From Kribbella sp. ALI-6-A (GTDB taxonomy: Bacteria > Actinomycetota > Actinomycetes > Propionibacteriales > Kribbellaceae), in NCBI RefSeq assembly GCF_001984195.1, contig NZ_MTQN01000010.1:434001-498000 (forward strand): a stretch of DNA of 64,000 nucleotides, given 5' to 3'. The stretch's first letter is position 1; the number at the start of each line of letters is the position of its first letter. Of the stretch, positions 62,690-64,000 are shown in pieces. The notes below the pieces were generated by a model. It did no database searches. It was not told where the DNA came from and saw only the letters and a program-made list of their open reading frames with translations. The position numbers and the translations under genes are program-made.

Positions 62690-63271
62690 CTAGTCGATGT
62701 AGACCGCGTAGTTGACGCCCACCGCCGGAGTCAGCGGGTCCTTGGTCGGCTTGTTGCTGAACAGGTGGAACTGCGCGCCCGGCCGCACCCAGACGGCCAG
62801 ATGCCGCCGGTCGGCGCCGGCGCCCGGTCCCCACGCGTCGAGAAAGTCGGGATCGGTCTCGTCGCCGACGTAGTCCGGTTCGCCCCAGTGCTTGCGAGCC
62901 AGCGCGAGATGCGCGGGCCAGTGCTCGTCGAGCCCGGCCTCCGCCTCGGCGATGTCGTCCGGCCCGATCTGGTACGCCGACCAGCCGGAGTTGCGGCAGT
63001 CGGAGAACACCAGCCCGTCGAACACCACCATCGTCGTCCCGCGCCGCGTCGTGAACCCCCACGACGCCGACCCGTCGTCGATCGTCTCGCCCGGCTCCAA
63101 CGGCCACGGCGTCCAGCCCGTCGCCGCCATCACCCGGTTCACCAGCGCGGTCACCACGGCCGGCCCAGTCGCGTCGCTGTCCGGCCCCGCCACAGCGGTC
63201 CAGTCCCGAACCTCGGCGAAGTCGGCCATCGCCAGGTCGTCCTCGTCCAGCGGCCTGTCCTGCGTCTTCAT
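62690..63271 (-). CDS. Hypothetical protein, operon partner of the hendecad-repeat protein
   Basis: 193 residues, acidic, tryptophan-rich (FAEVRDWTAVAGPD, ALARKHWGEPDYVGDETDPD, DRRHLAVWVRPGAQFHLFSN). Contains GTTMVVFDGLVFSDCRNSG and no signal peptide or membrane helix. The start at 63271 is favoured by GGAAGGG 6 bases upstream; an ATG two codons before is possible. The shape (acidic, about 190 residues, beside a larger helical protein) is also seen in immunity proteins, but no such family is recognised. Confidence 0.6.
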   Translation of the reverse strand: MKTQDRPLDEDDLAMADFAEVRDWTAVAGPDSDATGPAVVTALVNRVMAATGWTPWPLEPGETIDDGSASWGFTTRRGTTMVVFDGLVFSDCRNSGWSAYQIGPDDIAEAEAGLDEHWPAHLALARKHWGEPDYVGDETDPDFLDAWGPGAGADRRHLAVWVRPGAQFHLFSNKPTKDPLTPAVGVNYAVYID

Positions 63272-63353
63272 CCGCATCCCTTCCGTCACACCCCGGCGCG
63301 GCCTGCCCGGCAAACCTAGGCGGAATCCGGGGTCAAAGCCCCCACCCGAACAA

Positions 63354-63426
63354 CAGACCGACGAGGAGAGCGCAACAACAGACCGATGAGGAGCGCACCA
63401 GACAGACCGATCAGGAGCGCACAAAG
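63354..63426. repeat. Three tandem 24-25-bp repeats
   Basis: Units starting CAGACCGACGAGGAGAGCGC (63354), CAGACCGATGAGGAGCGCAC (63379) and CAGACCGATCAGGAGCGCAC (63403). A partial fourth copy (GACCGACGAGGGA) is in the loop of the following inverted repeat. They lie between the divergent 63271 and metB starts, upstream of the presumed metB promoter. Confidence 0.7.
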
Positions 63427-63486
63427 GTCATGGGGCCTCCCGGTCTGGACCGACGAGGGAAGACCGGGAGACAAAGCCCCATGACC
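63426..63486. repeat. Long inverted repeat upstream of metB
   Basis: GGTCATGGGG-c-CTCCCGGTCT (63426-63446) pairs with AGACCGGGAG...CCCCATGACC (63461-63486), leaving a short bulge and a 14-base loop. It can form a strong stem on either strand. No T run follows, so it is not a typical terminator; operator, cruciform or structured-leader roles are possible. Confidence 0.6.
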
Positions 63487-63554
63487 ACGCCGAGCCGAAG
63501 GCGAGGCCAAAAGCACAGCCCACGGCTGGTTCACCCCCCAATAAGACCAACACG

Positions 63555-63560
63555 TACATT
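63555..63560 (+). promoter_or_regulatory. -10 box of metB, possible leaderless start
   Basis: TACATT 6 bases before the GTG at 63567 (and 12 before ATG 63573). If the message starts at the GTG it is leaderless and the upstream inverted repeat is not transcribed with metB. Confidence 0.5.
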
Positions 63561-63566
63561 GGTTCG

Positions 63567-64000
63567 GTGGACATGAGCAACCAGTACGGCTTCGAGACAC
63601 TCGCCATTCACGCCGGCAACGAGCCCGACCCGACCACCGGCGCGGTGGTCCCCCCGATCTACGCGACCAGCACCTACAAGCAGGACGGTGTCGGCGGGCT
63701 GCGCAACGGCTACGAGTACTCCCGGTCGGCGAACCCGACCCGGACCGCCCTGGAGGAGTGTCTGGCCGCGATCGAGGGCGGCAAGCGCGGGTTCGCGTTC
63801 GCCAGCGGTCTGGCCGCGGAGGACACGCTGATCCGGTCACTGTGCGTGCCGGGTGATCACGTGGTCTTCCCCGACGACGCGTACGGCGGCACGTTCCGGC
63901 TGTTCTCGAAGGTGCTGGGCAACTGGGGTGTCGAGATGACGCCGGCCGCGGTCACCCACCCGGAGGCGATTCGGGCCGCGATCCGCCCGGGCAAGACCAA
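63567..64000 (+). CDS. metB: Cystathionine gamma-synthase (3' truncated by window edge)
   Basis: The frame runs open to the last base: 144 residues are present of about 385. GFETLAIHAGNEPDPTTGAV, PPIYATSTYKQDGVGGLRNG, YEYSRSANPTRTALEECLAA and FAFASGLAAEDTLIRSL match the PLP fold-type I Cys/Met metabolism family at metB level; the PLP lysine is beyond the edge. It condenses O-succinyl- or O-acetylhomoserine with cysteine, or with cbs takes part in transsulphuration. Start GTG 63567 or ATG 63573. Confidence 0.9.
   Translation, partial: MDMSNQYGFETLAIHAGNEPDPTTGAVVPPIYATSTYKQDGVGGLRNGYEYSRSANPTRTALEECLAAIEGGKRGFAFASGLAAEDTLIRSLCVPGDHVVFPDDAYGGTFRLFSKVLGNWGVEMTPAAVTHPEAIRAAIRPGKT

Noticed and set aside
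63340..63566. SAM-IV riboswitch before metB
   Set aside because: The inverted repeat begins with GGUCAUG-like bases, but no GGCAACCCUCC-type core was seen, and the likely promoter lies downstream; kept only as a question.

Overview
The window is very GC-rich, with most third codon positions G or C, many GTG/TTG starts and several start codons 6-7 bases after a TANNNT -10 box. The order mfd - SurA-like lipoprotein - mazG ... eno - divIC/ftsB - DUF501 - ppx is an actinobacterial core block. Together with the many MarR/TetR/LacI regulators, a GH92 mannosidase and a cbs/metB pair, this suggests a soil actinomycete of the Nocardioidaceae/Kribbella type. That genus-level guess comes from gene content and order only. 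There are no phage genes, transposases or CRISPR arrays, and one tRNA gene (Leu-UAA, minus strand, 27355-27435).

Region 1 (1-13.5 kb) holds the core block. Between mazG and eno it is interrupted by an accessory cassette: SRPBCC/ArsR pair, KptA, MarR with a divergent reductase, and Nudix. Region 2 (13.5-24.8 kb) carries a TetR/MFS efflux pair, a family 5 uracil-DNA glycosylase, NDH-2 NADH dehydrogenase behind a near-consensus Rex box, a secreted GH92 mannosidase, a NarL-type two-component system and an ACT-protein/peptide deformylase operon. Region 3 (24.8-29.9 kb) has genes of less extreme codon use, the tRNA with four tandem mini-hairpins downstream of it, small enzymes and a frameshifted reductase. 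Region 4 (29.9-42.7 kb) has a cupin, a Bax-inhibitor-1 protein, an SGNH hydrolase, cystathionine beta-synthase, two paralogous 31-residue membrane peptides, a flavin monooxygenase divergent from a ferritin-like protein across a perfect 28-bp palindrome, an orphan LarA-family racemase, a BBE-type flavin oxidase and a LacI regulator.

Region 5 (42.7-54.6 kb) is a patchwork: phospholipase D, a PH-domain protein, HIT hydrolase, an unusual acetyltransferase fused to a gyrase-B-like ATPase domain, DinB proteins, DUF427, an ECF sigma factor with a membrane partner, an alpha/beta hydrolase, and several genes broken by single frameshifts or truncation. Region 6 (54.6-64 kb) has msrA, a MocR-type regulator divergent from a YczE-like membrane protein, a flavin oxidoreductase, MMPL/TetR, a hendecad-repeat protein in a two-gene operon, and the start of cystathionine gamma-synthase.

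Functionally, cbs (33.4 kb) and metB (63.6 kb) imply interconversion of cysteine and methionine. Local repressor-target pairs with readable palindromic operators (ArsR, MarR, TetR x2, MocR) dominate regulation. The most unusual items are the acetyltransferase-GHKL fusion, the micropeptide pair, the hendecad-repeat protein, the GRYA-loop hairpin array by the tRNA, and a 44-bp palindrome used twice between convergent genes.
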